Assembly: GCA_043811005.1 (NCBI GenBank)
Contig: JBDRNO010000230.1
Location: forward strand, 1-24,555
Direction of reading: 5' to 3'
Length of the DNA stretch: 24,555 nucleotides
Origin: JBDRNO01 sp043811005
GTDB taxonomy: Bacteria; Bacteroidota; Bacteroidia; NORP154
Each line of letters opens with the position of its first letter. Within the stretch, counting starts at the first letter, position 1. This document shows, one piece after another, positions 7,386 through 16,111 of the stretch. The notes under the pieces are model-generated. The model made no database searches and was not told the DNA's origin. It saw only the letters and a program-made list of their open reading frames with translations. A program made the position numbers and the translations under genes.

Positions 7386-8228
7386 CTATAACAAATGTGC
7401 CCCGCAACTTTTACAATAGACCGCATCTTTATCATGTCTTTCTAAAGAACAATTTGTACATGCTTTGGTCTTTGTTGTCACCGTTATCTTTCTCACCTGC
7501 GACAGTTCAACACCAACAATTCCAGTTGGTACTGCAATAATACCATATCCCATGATCATCAGGATTGTTGCCATTACCTGTCCCAAAATAGTGCTTGGTA
7601 AAATGTCTCCGTATCCCACTGTTGTAACTGTTACAATCGCCCAATATATGCCTTTAGGAATACTGGTAAAGCCATGTTCCGGTCCTTCCACTATATACAT
7701 AAAAGTTCCTGCAATGATCACAATCGTGAATACAACACCTAAAAAAACAGCTATTTTTTCGCGGCTTGCCATAATGGCATCACTTAAGATCCTGGCTGCA
7801 TTAAGATAACGCACTAATTTTAATATTCTGAATATTCGCAGCAAGCGGATTGTACGGATGTTGAGAAGGAAAGACATTGGTGGGAAGATAATGCTTAAAT
7901 ATGTTGGGATTACAGCAAAAAAGTCAACCAACCCGTGAAAGCTAAAAATGTATCTCCAGGGTTTTCCTATTGAAATAATACGTGCAATATATTCAATTGT
8001 AAAAATAATTGTGAAGAACCACTCTATATAGTATAATAGAGAACCGAATTTATTTTTAAAGGCTTCAACGCTTTCAAGCATCACGGCAAAAACACTTAAA
8101 AGAATAGCAATAATGAGCGCTACATCAAAGGCCTTACCGGCAAACGTGTCGTACCCGAAGATGACCTCGAAAAGCTTTAAACGCCATTTGCTCATGGCAG
8201 GGATATTTGTTTTTCTGTTTTCTGTCAT
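7386..8228 (-). CDS. Voltage-gated-type cation (potassium) channel with zinc-ribbon tail
   Basis: A 280-residue inner-membrane ion channel of the six-helix Kv class. S1 is at about 33-52, S2 65-85, S3 97-115, S4 122-142, S5 158-180, and S6 212-236. S4 carries a positive residue every third position (R125, R128, R131, R134, K137, R140), the mark of a voltage sensor. The pore loop holds the K+ selectivity filter TVGYGD at 203-208. The cytosolic tail ends in a small zinc ribbon with C257, C260, C272 and C275. K+ selectivity is inferred from the filter; gating is unknown. The start could instead be M12 (MSKWRL). It converges with the OstA-like gene, and 67 bases separate it from the upstream Fe-S gene. 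Confidence 0.9.
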   Translation of the reverse strand: MTENRKTNIPAMSKWRLKLFEVIFGYDTFAGKAFDVALIIAILLSVFAVMLESVEAFKNKFGSLLYYIEWFFTIIFTIEYIARIISIGKPWRYIFSFHGLVDFFAVIPTYLSIIFPPMSFLLNIRTIRLLRIFRILKLVRYLNAARILSDAIMASREKIAVFLGVVFTIVIIAGTFMYIVEGPEHGFTSIPKGIYWAIVTVTTVGYGDILPSTILGQVMATILMIMGYGIIAVPTGIVGVELSQVRKITVTTKTKACTNCSLERHDKDAVYCKSCGAHLL

Positions 8229-8271
8229 AACTTTTGCGGGCTTAGGATCTTAGCGGGAGGAAAAAGTTTTT

Positions 8272-8297
8272 TAATCAACTTACAGAGTTATGTTCTT
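8272..8297. repeat. Frame A repeat, right end (copy A2)
   Basis: The sequence TTTTTTAATCAACTTACAGA followed by GTTATGTTCTTA matches the right end of frame A. On the minus strand the former -7 box reads TAACTCTG (8283-8290), one base off TAnnTTTG. It lies about 55 bases upstream of the channel start, in the 67-base spacer. Confidence 0.5.
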
Positions 8298-9099
8298 AAA
8301 GCTCATTTGATTTTACAATAAGCTCGGCAATATCCATGACCTTAACATCTTCTTCCTTATTCTTGTCTTTAATACCATCTGTAAGCATGGTCATACAAAA
8401 CGGGCAGGTAGTGGCAATCACAGCAGGATTTACTTCCAGCGCTTCTTCGGTACGCTCGGTATACACTTCTTTATCTCCCTTTTCGGAATCCTTGAACATT
8501 TGCGCTCCACCTGCACCGCAGCATAAAGCCTTGCTCCTGTTTCGCCTCATTTCCACGAGGTCAACATTTAATGATCCCAGCACTTCTCTGGGCGCTTCGT
8601 AAATATCATTTCCCCTTCCCAAATAACAGGAATCATGAAAGGTGAAGATTTTTCCCTTATACTCTCCGCCATCCTTTATTTTGATCTTTCCTTCTTCAAT
8701 CAATTGTTGTATAAAGGTGGAATAGTGAATTACCTCATAATTCCCTCCCAGACCGGGGTATTCATGCTTTAAAATATTAAAGCAATGAGGACAGGTGGTA
8801 ACGATCTTTTTAATGTTATATGAATTCAAAACCTCTATGTTTTGCAATGCCATCATTTGAAACAAAAATTCATTTCCCGCCCTTTTTGCAGGGTCTCCTG
8901 TACAGCTTTCTTCCTTTCCAAGTACAGCATACTTTATCCCGGCATGTTCGAGAATTTTCACGAAGGCACGGGTAACTTTCTGATACCTGTCATCATAAGC
9001 GCCTGCACAACCAACCCAGAAAAGAATATCCGGCTCCTCGCCCCTGGCAGCCATCTCTGCCATTGTTGGGACTTTTATTTGTTTTTCTTTTGCTTCCAT
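8296..9099 (-). CDS. CCG-domain (Fe-S)-binding protein, heterodisulfide reductase B-like
   Basis: A 267-residue protein with two cysteine-rich CCG domains, as in HdrB, GlcF and LutA. The first set is C31, C66, C103 and C106 (CPHC). The second is C158, C193-C194 (LCCGAGG) and C232 with C235 (CPFC). Such domains bind a non-cubane 4Fe-4S cluster used for disulfide or quinone-linked redox chemistry. It lacks the ferredoxin domain, which is supplied by the gene 27 bases upstream, and together the two rebuild an HdrC-HdrB-type unit. The natural electron donor or substrate is not known. It is probably a cytosolic-face partner of that membrane protein. Confidence 0.85.
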   Translation of the reverse strand: MEAKEKQIKVPTMAEMAARGEEPDILFWVGCAGAYDDRYQKVTRAFVKILEHAGIKYAVLGKEESCTGDPAKRAGNEFLFQMMALQNIEVLNSYNIKKIVTTCPHCFNILKHEYPGLGGNYEVIHYSTFIQQLIEEGKIKIKDGGEYKGKIFTFHDSCYLGRGNDIYEAPREVLGSLNVDLVEMRRNRSKALCCGAGGAQMFKDSEKGDKEVYTERTEEALEVNPAVIATTCPFCMTMLTDGIKDKNKEEDVKVMDIAELIVKSNEL

Positions 9100-9126
9100 A
9101 AATTTGTTAATCGTTTCAATTCAATA

Positions 9127-10422
9127 TCAAATCCCCTCCGCCCAAACCATCCTGTCTTCTGGCGAATATTGCCAGGGAGCGCCATTGTTCTCAATATTGT
9201 TAAACATTTGGTTCAGTAATGCAGGGGCAGCCGAATCTTCCATGACCAAACTTCTGCGCATGTCAATAATAAATGAAACATGATTAATGTTAACCGGACA
9301 TTCCTGAACGCAGGCATTACAGGTTACACAAGCCCATAGCTCCTCAGGGGTTATGTAGGCACCAACCAGGGATTTATTGTCATTATAGTTTTTATCTTTT
9401 ACCAACCCCGGTCCTTTCTCATTCATCCGTTTTCTCAGATCAATAAAGAGCTTTCGTGGTGATAATAATTTACCGGTGATATTTGCGGGACAAACAGAAG
9501 TACACCTGCCGCATTCGGTGCAGGTAAGTGAGTCAATATAATTCTTCCAGTATACATCCTCAACATCTTTAATACCAAACCTGTCGGGAGGAGGAGCATC
9601 CTCAGCCGGGGCTTCATAAGCCGTTTCAGGGTTCAGCATTAGCTTTACCTCTTTGGTGACAGATTCCATATTATTGAGCTTGGTCACGGGCTCAAGCCGG
9701 GATAAAAACACATTGGGCAGTGACATGATGATATGGAAGTGCTTGGAATAGGGTAGAATATTCAAAAAAATTAAAATAAACACAATATGTATCCACCAGT
9801 TTACTTCATGAAATACATGCCATGACGCTGCCGGCAAATTACCCAAAAGAGGAACAAACATACCGCTTACAGGGTAAACACCTGAATAATTACCGTCATG
9901 ACTCGCAATATACCCCATATTCATTCCAATAAGAGAGAACATCAATAAAAGTATCAGGAAAAGAGCTATTGAGGCATCAATAGTTGACTTTGGCTTCATC
10001 TCAACACCGCTGAAACGTTTTACTTTCATTACAAGCCTTCTTATCAAAAAGGCAATACATGCGATAATGATAATTGCAGCAAAAACATCTCCGAAAGCAA
10101 TTAAAATATTATATATAATCCCGGCAGGGGAAAACACCCGTTCACTCCCAGTTATGCCATCAATGATCATTTCGACAGAACCAAAAAGTATCACAAGGAA
10201 ACCCCAAAAAACAAGGGCATGAAGAATTCCAATCGCGGGTCTGCGCAGTATTTTTGTCTGACCAAAAGCTATCCCAAGCGTGATGGCAATTCGTTTCCCT
10301 ATCTGTTTAATTGGAAAACCTTTTTTTGTAAGTTTGATAAAAGAGATAACCCTTAACGCAGTGTACGTGAATATGCCAAGGAATAATAAAATAACAAGTA
10401 TGAAAATTAATTGTTTGAGCAT
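9127..10422 (-). CDS. Membrane 4Fe-4S dicluster protein, Hdr/NarI-like electron-transfer subunit
   Basis: A 431-residue inner-membrane protein. The N-terminal half has about five transmembrane helices (about 5-25, 66-85, 105-130, 150-172, 209-228) with histidines (H69, H202, H206, H212) placed like the haem ligands of NarI/DsrM-type cytochrome b subunits. The C-terminal half is a ferredoxin-like domain with two classical 4Fe-4S sets: C301, C304, C307, C311 and C365, C368, C371, C375. It probably links the quinone pool to the CCG-domain protein encoded 27 bases downstream. The haem assignment is inference. Three copies of an 8-bp microrepeat lie directly before the start codon. Confidence 0.85.
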   Translation of the reverse strand: MLKQLIFILVILLFLGIFTYTALRVISFIKLTKKGFPIKQIGKRIAITLGIAFGQTKILRRPAIGILHALVFWGFLVILFGSVEMIIDGITGSERVFSPAGIIYNILIAFGDVFAAIIIIACIAFLIRRLVMKVKRFSGVEMKPKSTIDASIALFLILLLMFSLIGMNMGYIASHDGNYSGVYPVSGMFVPLLGNLPAASWHVFHEVNWWIHIVFILIFLNILPYSKHFHIIMSLPNVFLSRLEPVTKLNNMESVTKEVKLMLNPETAYEAPAEDAPPPDRFGIKDVEDVYWKNYIDSLTCTECGRCTSVCPANITGKLLSPRKLFIDLRKRMNEKGPGLVKDKNYNDNKSLVGAYITPEELWACVTCNACVQECPVNINHVSFIIDMRRSLVMEDSAAPALLNQMFNNIENNGAPWQYSPEDRMVWAEGI

Positions 10423-10430
10423 GGATTAGT

Positions 10431-10454
10431 TGATTGGTTGATTGGTTGATTGGT
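10431..10454. repeat. Three tandem copies of an 8-bp unit
   Basis: TGATTGGT is repeated perfectly three times starting 8 bases upstream of the start codon of the membrane Fe-S gene (minus strand). A change in copy number would alter the 5' untranslated region but not the coding frame. Confidence 0.8.
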
Positions 10455-10459
10455 TTATT

Positions 10460-10704
10460 AATTGAACGTATAGGAATTTACTCATACCCACAGGCATGCC
10501 GCACTAAAACCCCTCGTGAATACTTCGTATTTCAAAAATATTAATAAAAACCACAGATTTCACTGATTTACTCATAAAATAATTTATTTTTAAAGGTATT
10601 CGTGAACCCGCATCTATCTACCAATGAACATTATAGGTTAAAATGTATTTTATATTAATTGCCATTTTAGATTTAAAACATGCGGGTTTCACTGATATAT
10701 TTAA
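10460..10704. repeat. Repeat-rich spacer between Fe-S and MlaD genes
   Basis: This is part of a 387-base spacer without a gene. It contains a left-end fragment of frame A (CGTATAGGAATTTA at 10467-10480) and a CACAGATTTCACTGATTTA phrase at 10552-10570. It also has an inverted pair, AACCCGCAT at 10605-10613 and ATGCGGGTT at 10680-10688, that would close a loop of 66 bases. No promoter with two good boxes and no terminator was recognised. Confidence 0.45.
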
Positions 10705-10754
10705 TTGTATCGGAATTTTAGTTTTTTAAAACAAATTACGTAGTTATGTTCTTA
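10705..10754. repeat. Frame A repeat, compact copy without inner cassette (A3)
   Basis: The left end (TTGTATCGGAATTTTAGTTT) and the right end (ACAAATTACGTAGTTATGTT followed by CTTA) lie almost next to each other, giving a 50-base element with no hairpin between them. The box on the minus strand is decayed to TAACTACG. A 23-base motif shared with 24421-24443 follows immediately. Confidence 0.55.
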
Positions 10755-10757
10755 GTT

Positions 10758-10780
10758 AATTAGTGTCCGTCCATAAAGTC
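10758..10780. repeat. 23-base motif shared with the window's end
   Basis: The sequence beginning AATTAGTGTCCGTC and ending ATAAAGTC matches 24421-24443 at 22 of 23 positions. At the other site it forms half of a perfect 16-bp palindrome. It could be the end of a lost mobile element; its nature is unknown. Confidence 0.6.
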
Positions 10781-10809
10781 GAAATCTTGGTAGAATGAAG
10801 AACCAAACA

Positions 10810-11814
10810 TCATTTCTTATTATCTGAAGGTGGTTTATTATATTGCTTCTGTTTACGCCCGAAGACTGAAAAATGAGCATATCTTTTGGGGTTCAGACGT
10901 ATATCCTCAACTAACATATCGAGATTAGAGGCAGCCCGTTCCAGATCGTTATATAAACTATCGTTGTTTACCAGCAATCCTATAGTACCTTCACCTTTGT
11001 CAATTTTTTCAAAAACGCTCGATGCGTGTAACATTGCCTTATTAGCGTTATTAATTGTAGAGATGAGATCGGCTTTCGCTAATGAATCACTGATTGCAGA
11101 AAAATTATTAATAGCATTTGACAACTCTTCTTTACTATTTTTGATATTGCTTGAAATGGACTCGATGCTTATAAAAATATCGGTTAATCTTTGTTTATTA
11201 TCTGCAATAAGATCATTTAAATTGATAGATGTTTTTTCAAAATTCTCAAGGGCACTTTTAATACTTTCAAAACCTTTTGATAAATTTTCTCTTGCATCTT
11301 TATTTAAAACCATTTGAACAATAGTAACAGCAGAATCCATCGAAGCTATCAGTTCTTCGGCTTTCTCCTTGAGGGGTCTGATTTGCCTGTTAACGGCATC
11401 TTTCAATTTTTCTTCCATATCCGGAAATAAAGTATCACCACTTTGCAAAAAAACCGTGTCCACACCCAATATAAGCTCAACGGCTTTCGAGCCCAGCAGA
11501 TCTGAGCTAAATATTCTTGCTTTTGTATCTCTTGGTAATATAATAGCATCCTTATCAATAATAAATTTCACGACAACATTCCCTGAGTTATCAGGATGGA
11601 AAAACACATCGTCTACCTGCCCGACATGGAACCCATTAACCTGAACAGGGTTTGCCTCTACCAAACCATCTATCTGTTGATAAACAGCATAATACTCATT
11701 TTTAGGATAAAAGAAATTATGCCCTTTAAGATAATTTAATCCCCAGATCAGCACTGCAATTGCTGCAGTTACCAATACTCCGATTTTTATTTCTTTTGAA
11801 AATTTCAATTTCAA
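10810..11814 (-). CDS. MlaD/MCE family lipid-transport protein
   Basis: A 334-residue envelope protein with one N-terminal membrane anchor (about 11-28), then an MCE domain (about 38-115, with the typical V-x-V-x-G-x-x-V-G-x-V core in PVQVNGFHVGQV). A long helical, coiled-coil-prone region (about 135-300) and a short basic tail follow. MCE proteins form rings or tubes that carry phospholipids between inner and outer membranes with an MlaEF-type ABC transporter, which is not in this window. It lies downstream of the amidase gene on the same strand, 215 bases away. In Bacteroidota an MCE gene commonly sits beside the LptD-proximal amidase gene, which fits an envelope-assembly role. The ATG start is well placed for the anchor. 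Confidence 0.9.
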   Translation of the reverse strand: MKLKFSKEIKIGVLVTAAIAVLIWGLNYLKGHNFFYPKNEYYAVYQQIDGLVEANPVQVNGFHVGQVDDVFFHPDNSGNVVVKFIIDKDAIILPRDTKARIFSSDLLGSKAVELILGVDTVFLQSGDTLFPDMEEKLKDAVNRQIRPLKEKAEELIASMDSAVTIVQMVLNKDARENLSKGFESIKSALENFEKTSINLNDLIADNKQRLTDIFISIESISSNIKNSKEELSNAINNFSAISDSLAKADLISTINNANKAMLHASSVFEKIDKGEGTIGLLVNNDSLYNDLERAASNLDMLVEDIRLNPKRYAHFSVFGRKQKQYNKPPSDNKK

Positions 11815-11833
11815 TTTGTTAGTAATTAATTTA

Positions 11834-11997
11834 TTATATCAGAATTTCAATGTTTTATCTCTTCGGCCAGCTGACGGACAAAGGGCGCAAAGAACACAGT
11901 AATATTTTTTTTAAATATGCATAATAGCGGTCTTTGCGAGCTTTGCGAGAAACATTTTTTAATTTTTTTAATAATTTTACAAAGTTATATTCTTTAC
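11834..11997. repeat. Frame A repeat with inner CGCAAAGA hairpin (A4)
   Basis: The left end TATCAGAATTTCAATGTTTT begins near 11837. The right end TTTTACAAAGTTATATTCTT ends near 11995. Between them is a cassette unlike those of the other copies: CGCAAAGA at 11886-11893 inverted against TCTTTGCG at 11931-11938, and a decayed GC palindrome at 11863-11878 (14 of 16 matches to the one inside the monophosphatase gene). The minus-strand TAACTTTG box at 11980-11987 points towards mlaD, about 165 bases upstream of it. Confidence 0.6.
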
Positions 11998-12029
11998 ATA
12001 TTAAAATATCTAAATTTGTTGCAAAACTA

Positions 12030-13172
12030 CTACTTTAATAGCTTAAGTGCTTCCTGTAAGGAAATTCTTTCATTATCATTAAAAGCAACAACAAATGCGC
12101 TTTTAAATCCCTTATTACGAATTTCCGATTGCAGGGAATATGCTGAAACTAAATTTTTCTCATCACCCACGATATATTTGAACCATCCATCTGAAATATA
12201 TTCCTGCACACCCTCTATGTCCTCAAATTTTGGTGAATCCAATGGGATTGGCTTTGATGAGGTAATGAGCTGAACTTTAAACACAATATTTTGATTATTC
12301 TTTGTGTCAGCAGATGTGCTGATATCTTCCGCTGCTACACCGTCCATTTCAAATTTATATTCCTTAAATGCCCTAAATATTGCTGATGCAATATAGTCTT
12401 GTCCTTCTTCGGTACTCAAGTACTTTTCTTCTTTATCATTAGACAAAAACCCGGCCTCAATTAAAAGGCTCGGCATAGTTGTCATATAAAGCACAAGGAA
12501 TCCCGCTTGTTTAACTCCTCTGTTTCGTCTGCCAGCACTATGTTGAAATTGACTTTGGATTTTTGATGCCAATTCCAGGCTTTGGTCCAGGAATGCATTC
12601 TGGTAAAGAGCAAATATAATATTTGCTTCAGGCGAATTTGGGTCAAACCCAGCATATTTAGCTTCATAATTTTCTTCCATTAATATTGAAGCATTTTCTC
12701 TTTTTGCTACTGATAAATTTTCCTCTGTTTTATGCAAACCCATCACATAAGTTTCGGTTCCATAAACATTTTTTTGACCAGCATTACAGTGAATACAGAT
12801 AAACAAATCTACATTATTGTCGTTTGCAACAGCAGCTCTTTTGTGCAACTCAACAAATTTATCAGTCTCACGGGTATAAATAACCTTAACATCATCAAAT
12901 TCTTTTTCAATGTATTTGCCCACCTTTAATGCTAAAGCAAGAGTTATTTTTTTTTCATATATCTTCATGCTTCTTCCTATACACCCGGGGTCTTTGCCTC
13001 CATGACCAGCATCAATTACAACCTTCCTGATCTTGTATGGATTGTCAGCATTGGGAAAAAGAGATACCTGTCCCGTTCCGAAAGAGTTTGCCTGGGATAG
13101 CATTAACAACAATACCGGAATAAATACAGCCGTGAAAATAATAACAAAAATTAAAAAAACCCGTTTCCTCAT
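12030..13172 (-). CDS. N-acetylmuramoyl-L-alanine amidase (Amidase_3) with SPOR-like tail
   Basis: A 380-residue periplasmic zinc amidase that cleaves the bond between N-acetylmuramic acid and L-alanine in peptidoglycan, helping daughter cells separate. An N-terminal signal or anchor (about 5-24) is followed by the catalytic domain (about 49-275). Zinc ligands are H57 (DAGHGG), E73 and H128 (IHCNAG), and the catalytic E239 is in EAGFLSN. The last 80 residues or so (about 295-380, VFKVQLITSS...) look like a SPOR-type domain that could bind denuded glycan. It is divergent from lptD across a 136-base spacer with -7 boxes in both directions. The ATG start gives a proper signal sequence. Confidence 0.92.
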   Translation of the reverse strand: MRKRVFLIFVIIFTAVFIPVLLLMLSQANSFGTGQVSLFPNADNPYKIRKVVIDAGHGGKDPGCIGRSMKIYEKKITLALALKVGKYIEKEFDDVKVIYTRETDKFVELHKRAAVANDNNVDLFICIHCNAGQKNVYGTETYVMGLHKTEENLSVAKRENASILMEENYEAKYAGFDPNSPEANIIFALYQNAFLDQSLELASKIQSQFQHSAGRRNRGVKQAGFLVLYMTTMPSLLIEAGFLSNDKEEKYLSTEEGQDYIASAIFRAFKEYKFEMDGVAAEDISTSADTKNNQNIVFKVQLITSSKPIPLDSPKFEDIEGVQEYISDGWFKYIVGDEKNLVSAYSLQSEIRNKGFKSAFVVAFNDNERISLQEALKLLK

Positions 13173-13224
13173 TAATGGTTTAATTTTTGATTGATATACT
13201 TGAAAATAATTTCATTATTAATAA

Positions 13225-13245
13225 TTATACAAAGTTATGTTCTTT
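13225..13245. repeat. Frame A repeat, right end (A5)
   Basis: ATTATACAAAGTTATGTTCT (starting at 13225) is a clean copy of the right-end motif in the divergent spacer between the amidase and lptD genes. No left end with good identity is present. Confidence 0.5.
13230..13237 (-). promoter_or_regulatory. Possible -7 box for the amidase gene
   Basis: The minus strand reads TAACTTTG, matching TAnnTTTG, 57 bases before the amidase ATG. A matching TTTG -33 box is not evident. The box is part of a dispersed repeat. Confidence 0.35.
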
Positions 13246-13249
13246 TCCT

Positions 13250-13257
13250 TAGCTTTG
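13250..13257 (+). promoter_or_regulatory. Possible -7 box for lptD
   Basis: The plus strand reads TAGCTTTG, matching TAnnTTTG, 51 bases before the lptD start. The -33 region is not a clear match. Together with the opposed box at 13230 it would form a divergent promoter pair. Confidence 0.35.
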
Positions 13258-13308
13258 ACGCTGAAAAGCACTGTTGCATAACTATTTTACAAAAATACCA
13301 TTACCAAA

Positions 13309-15852
13309 TTGCATTCAAAACTACTAATAAAAATTTATATTCTTTTATTCCTGTCAATTACCCAGCATATAAACCTATTTGCCAGGGTTGATACAACTTC
13401 TGGGATTAACAGCGATAAATCCCGGCAAACCCGTGAAAGCGCAATAAAATCAAAAGTCGAATATTCATCCGAAGATTCCATTCGCTTTAATATCAGTGAA
13501 CAAAAAGTGTACCTTTTTGGTAAAGCAACAGTAAATTATGAAACAATAACTTTAGAAGCTGCCTATATTGAATTTGATCTCAAAAACAACATTTTATTTG
13601 CAAAAGGGTCAATTGACAGTGCCGGAAAAGAAACCGGCAAGCCCGTTTTTGAAGAATCCGGTCAACGCTTTAATGCCAAAACAATAACATACAATTTTGA
13701 AACGAGAAAAGGATTGATCACCCAAGCAAGCACAAAGGAAGGTGAGGGTTTTATACATAGTGACACTGCGAAAAAAGATGAGGATGATGTGTATTTCATT
13801 AAAAACGGAACATATACCACGTGTGATTCGGAACATCCCCATTTTGGCATTAAAAGTTCTAAACTAAAAGTTATTCCTGATGATAAGATAATAACAGGTC
13901 CTGCATATCTGACAATTGCAGATATCCCAACCCCTTTGGTTTTACCATTCGGTATTTTCCCAAATAAAACTGGGCAAGCTTCCGGTATATTGCTTCCAAC
14001 TTATGGCGAATCCCCCAATGTTGGTTTTTATTTAAAGGATGGCGGCTATTATTTTGGTATCAGCGATAATTTGGACCTTGCAATAAGAGGAGATACATAT
14101 TCAAAAGGAAACTGGGCGCTAAAAGCCATATCTTCCTATAAAAAAAGATATAAATACAGTGGAAATCTAAGTATTGGCTATTCGGTCTTTAAGTTTGGTG
14201 AAAAAGAAATGCCTACATACACAAAAGACCAGGACTTTAAAATAACATGGAAGCACGATCAGGATGCAAAGGCAAGACCAAACAGCAGGTTCTCGGCAAA
14301 TGTTAACGTAGCCAGCAGCACTTACAATACCTATAACTCAAACAGGGCTAATGACTATCTCTCAAACACTTTTCAATCAAACATTTCCTATTCAAGATCA
14401 TGGACTGGAAAACCTTACAATTTATCCGTCAACCTCAGGCATAGCCAAAACACTATAAATAAAACGGTTGATCTGAGTATTCCAGAAGTAGTATTCAGCG
14501 TTAACCGGTTTTACCCGTTAAAAAAAAGGAATAAGGTTGGCCAACAAAAATGGTACGAGAAGATAGGTGTGAATTACAGAATGGATGCAAAAAACCAGAT
14601 CAGCACTCATGATTCTCTCTTATTTTCCACAAGTCAATTCTCTAATTTTAAGAACGGGATAAAACAGTCAATTCCTATCAGCACATCAATAAAAATATTG
14701 AAATACTTAACATTTACACCTTCTTTTAATTATACTGAGCGTTGGTACTTACACACCATCGAAAAAAACTGGATGCCAGACAGTTTAATTATTAAAACCG
14801 ATACCCTGTCTGGATTCAAAAGAGCAAGTAATTATATCTTCAATTCCTCATTAATAACGAAAATATACGGGATGGTTCAATTTAAAAGTAAAAGAATAAA
14901 AGCCATTAGGCATGTATTAACTCCAAGCGTTGGATTTAGTTACCGCCCCGACTTCGGAGCAGATAAATGGGGCTACTATAAATCATATCAAACAGACACA
15001 TTGGGTAATACAAGAACATATTCCATTTTTCAAGATGGTATTTTCGGCTCACCCCCCAGCGGTAAATCCGGAATGATAAACTTTAGCCTAAGTAATAACC
15101 TGGAAATGAAAGTAAGGTCATTAAAAGATACAATTACCCAAACCAAAAAGATCGTACTAATTGAAAACCTGACAATTTCAACATCCTATAATATAGCTGC
15201 CGACTCGCTAAATTGGTCAGACATAACCATTAGTGGATATACACGGCTTTTCAAACGGCTGTATATTAAATATTATACGTTATTGGACCCCTATGTGGTC
15301 GATTCTAATGGTGTAACTGTGAATAAGTTTGAATGGAAGGAAAATAAACGTATTGCGCGTATCACTGATTCTGACTGGGACTTTAGCTTGAACCTGAATT
15401 TAGGGCCTGAGATTTTTAAGAAAAAAAAGAGCGAAAAAGGAACTAAAGAAGAACTGGAAATGATCAATGAACATCCGGATGCGTATGTTGATTTTAATAT
15501 TCCATGGTCGCTTAATATAGACTATTCTTTAAAACATACAAGTGATTACATTTATAGTAATAATTCAAACCCCGATTCAATTTCTAAAAACATAATACAA
15601 TCCTTGAATTTTAATGGTGATATTAAATTAACACCTAAATGGAAAATTGGCTTTCGTTCCGGATATGACTTTATTAATAAAAAGATGACATACACCTCGA
15701 TTGATTTTTACCGCGATCTGCATTGCTGGGAATTGGCGTTCAATTGGATACCAATTGGTTTCCGGAAAAGTTATAATCTAAGCTTAAATGTAAAATCATC
15801 AGTATTGCAGGATTTGAAACTGACGAGGAAACGCGAATGGTATGACTATTAA
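13309..15852 (+). CDS. lptD: LPS-assembly outer-membrane protein LptD
   Basis: An 847-residue outer-membrane protein of the LptD/OstA family, which receives lipopolysaccharide from the periplasmic bridge and inserts it into the outer leaflet. A short hydrophobic signal (about 5-26) is followed by an OstA-type jellyroll (about 45-200, with KVYLFGKATVNYETITLEAAYIEFD-like strands). A long beta-barrel region (about 225-845) shows alternating aromatic strands and ends in aromatic residues (WYDY). The frame starts at a TTG (13309); there is no in-frame ATG nearby that keeps the signal peptide, so TTG, or an ATT three codons upstream, is the likely start. The stop codon overlaps the first two bases of the B1 repeat. 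An OstA-like partner gene lies 6 kb away. Confidence 0.9.
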   Translation: MHSKLLIKIYILLFLSITQHINLFARVDTTSGINSDKSRQTRESAIKSKVEYSSEDSIRFNISEQKVYLFGKATVNYETITLEAAYIEFDLKNNILFAKGSIDSAGKETGKPVFEESGQRFNAKTITYNFETRKGLITQASTKEGEGFIHSDTAKKDEDDVYFIKNGTYTTCDSEHPHFGIKSSKLKVIPDDKIITGPAYLTIADIPTPLVLPFGIFPNKTGQASGILLPTYGESPNVGFYLKDGGYYFGISDNLDLAIRGDTYSKGNWALKAISSYKKRYKYSGNLSIGYSVFKFGEKEMPTYTKDQDFKITWKHDQDAKARPNSRFSANVNVASSTYNTYNSNRANDYLSNTFQSNISYSRSWTGKPYNLSVNLRHSQNTINKTVDLSIPEVVFSVNRFYPLKKRNKVGQQKWYEKIGVNYRMDAKNQISTHDSLLFSTSQFSNFKNGIKQSIPISTSIKILKYLTFTPSFNYTERWYLHTIEKNWMPDSLIIKTDTLSGFKRASNYIFNSSLITKIYGMVQFKSKRIKAIRHVLTPSVGFSYRPDFGADKWGYYKSYQTDTLGNTRTYSIFQDGIFGSPPSGKSGMINFSLSNNLEMKVRSLKDTITQTKKIVLIENLTISTSYNIAADSLNWSDITISGYTRLFKRLYIKYYTLLDPYVVDSNGVTVNKFEWKENKRIARITDSDWDFSLNLNLGPEIFKKKKSEKGTKEELEMINEHPDAYVDFNIPWSLNIDYSLKHTSDYIYSNNSNPDSISKNIIQSLNFNGDIKLTPKWKIGFRSGYDFINKKMTYTSIDFYRDLHCWELAFNWIPIGFRKSYNLSLNVKSSVLQDLKLTRKREWYDY

Positions 15853-16067
15853 TTAACTTAAGTTGCTACTTATAGAAATTGATGTGGAAATCATCTCCTT
15901 ATAAAAATCTTATACAGCTACTGGCTGCTGGTAACTGGCTGCTGGTTTATGCCGGTAATGCTTGTTTTATAAGTATTTTACCAGTAACCAGTGACCAGCA
16001 ACAGTTTTTTATTAGTAATTATATATCTTACCAAATAAAAAGTGCTAAGTAGCAACTTGCGTTAATT
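15851..16067. repeat. Frame B element with terminal inverted repeats (B1)
   Basis: A 217-base element. Its 22-base ends (15851-15872, core AAGTTGCTACTTA, and 16046-16067) are inverted copies with 20 of 22 matches. Inside, a left arm of CTGGCTGCTGG repeats (about 15911-15943) faces a right arm CCAGTAACCAGTGACCAGCAAC-like (about 15980-16004), so it can fold as a nested hairpin. It aligns along its whole length with the copy at 17879-18086. It carries a 14-base duplication in the left arm (TAACTGGCTGCTGG). It starts at the lptD stop codon and ends 44 bases before ridA. Confidence 0.8.
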
Positions 16068-16111
16068 AGTAATATAATGCAAATTTCAACCAAGTCGTCA
16101 CCACACAAATT

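Noticed and set aside
13191..13391. Short plus-strand open frame overlapping the lptD start
   Set aside because: It runs across the intergenic repeat and the lptD signal peptide in another frame; there is no family resemblance, and lptD explains the region.
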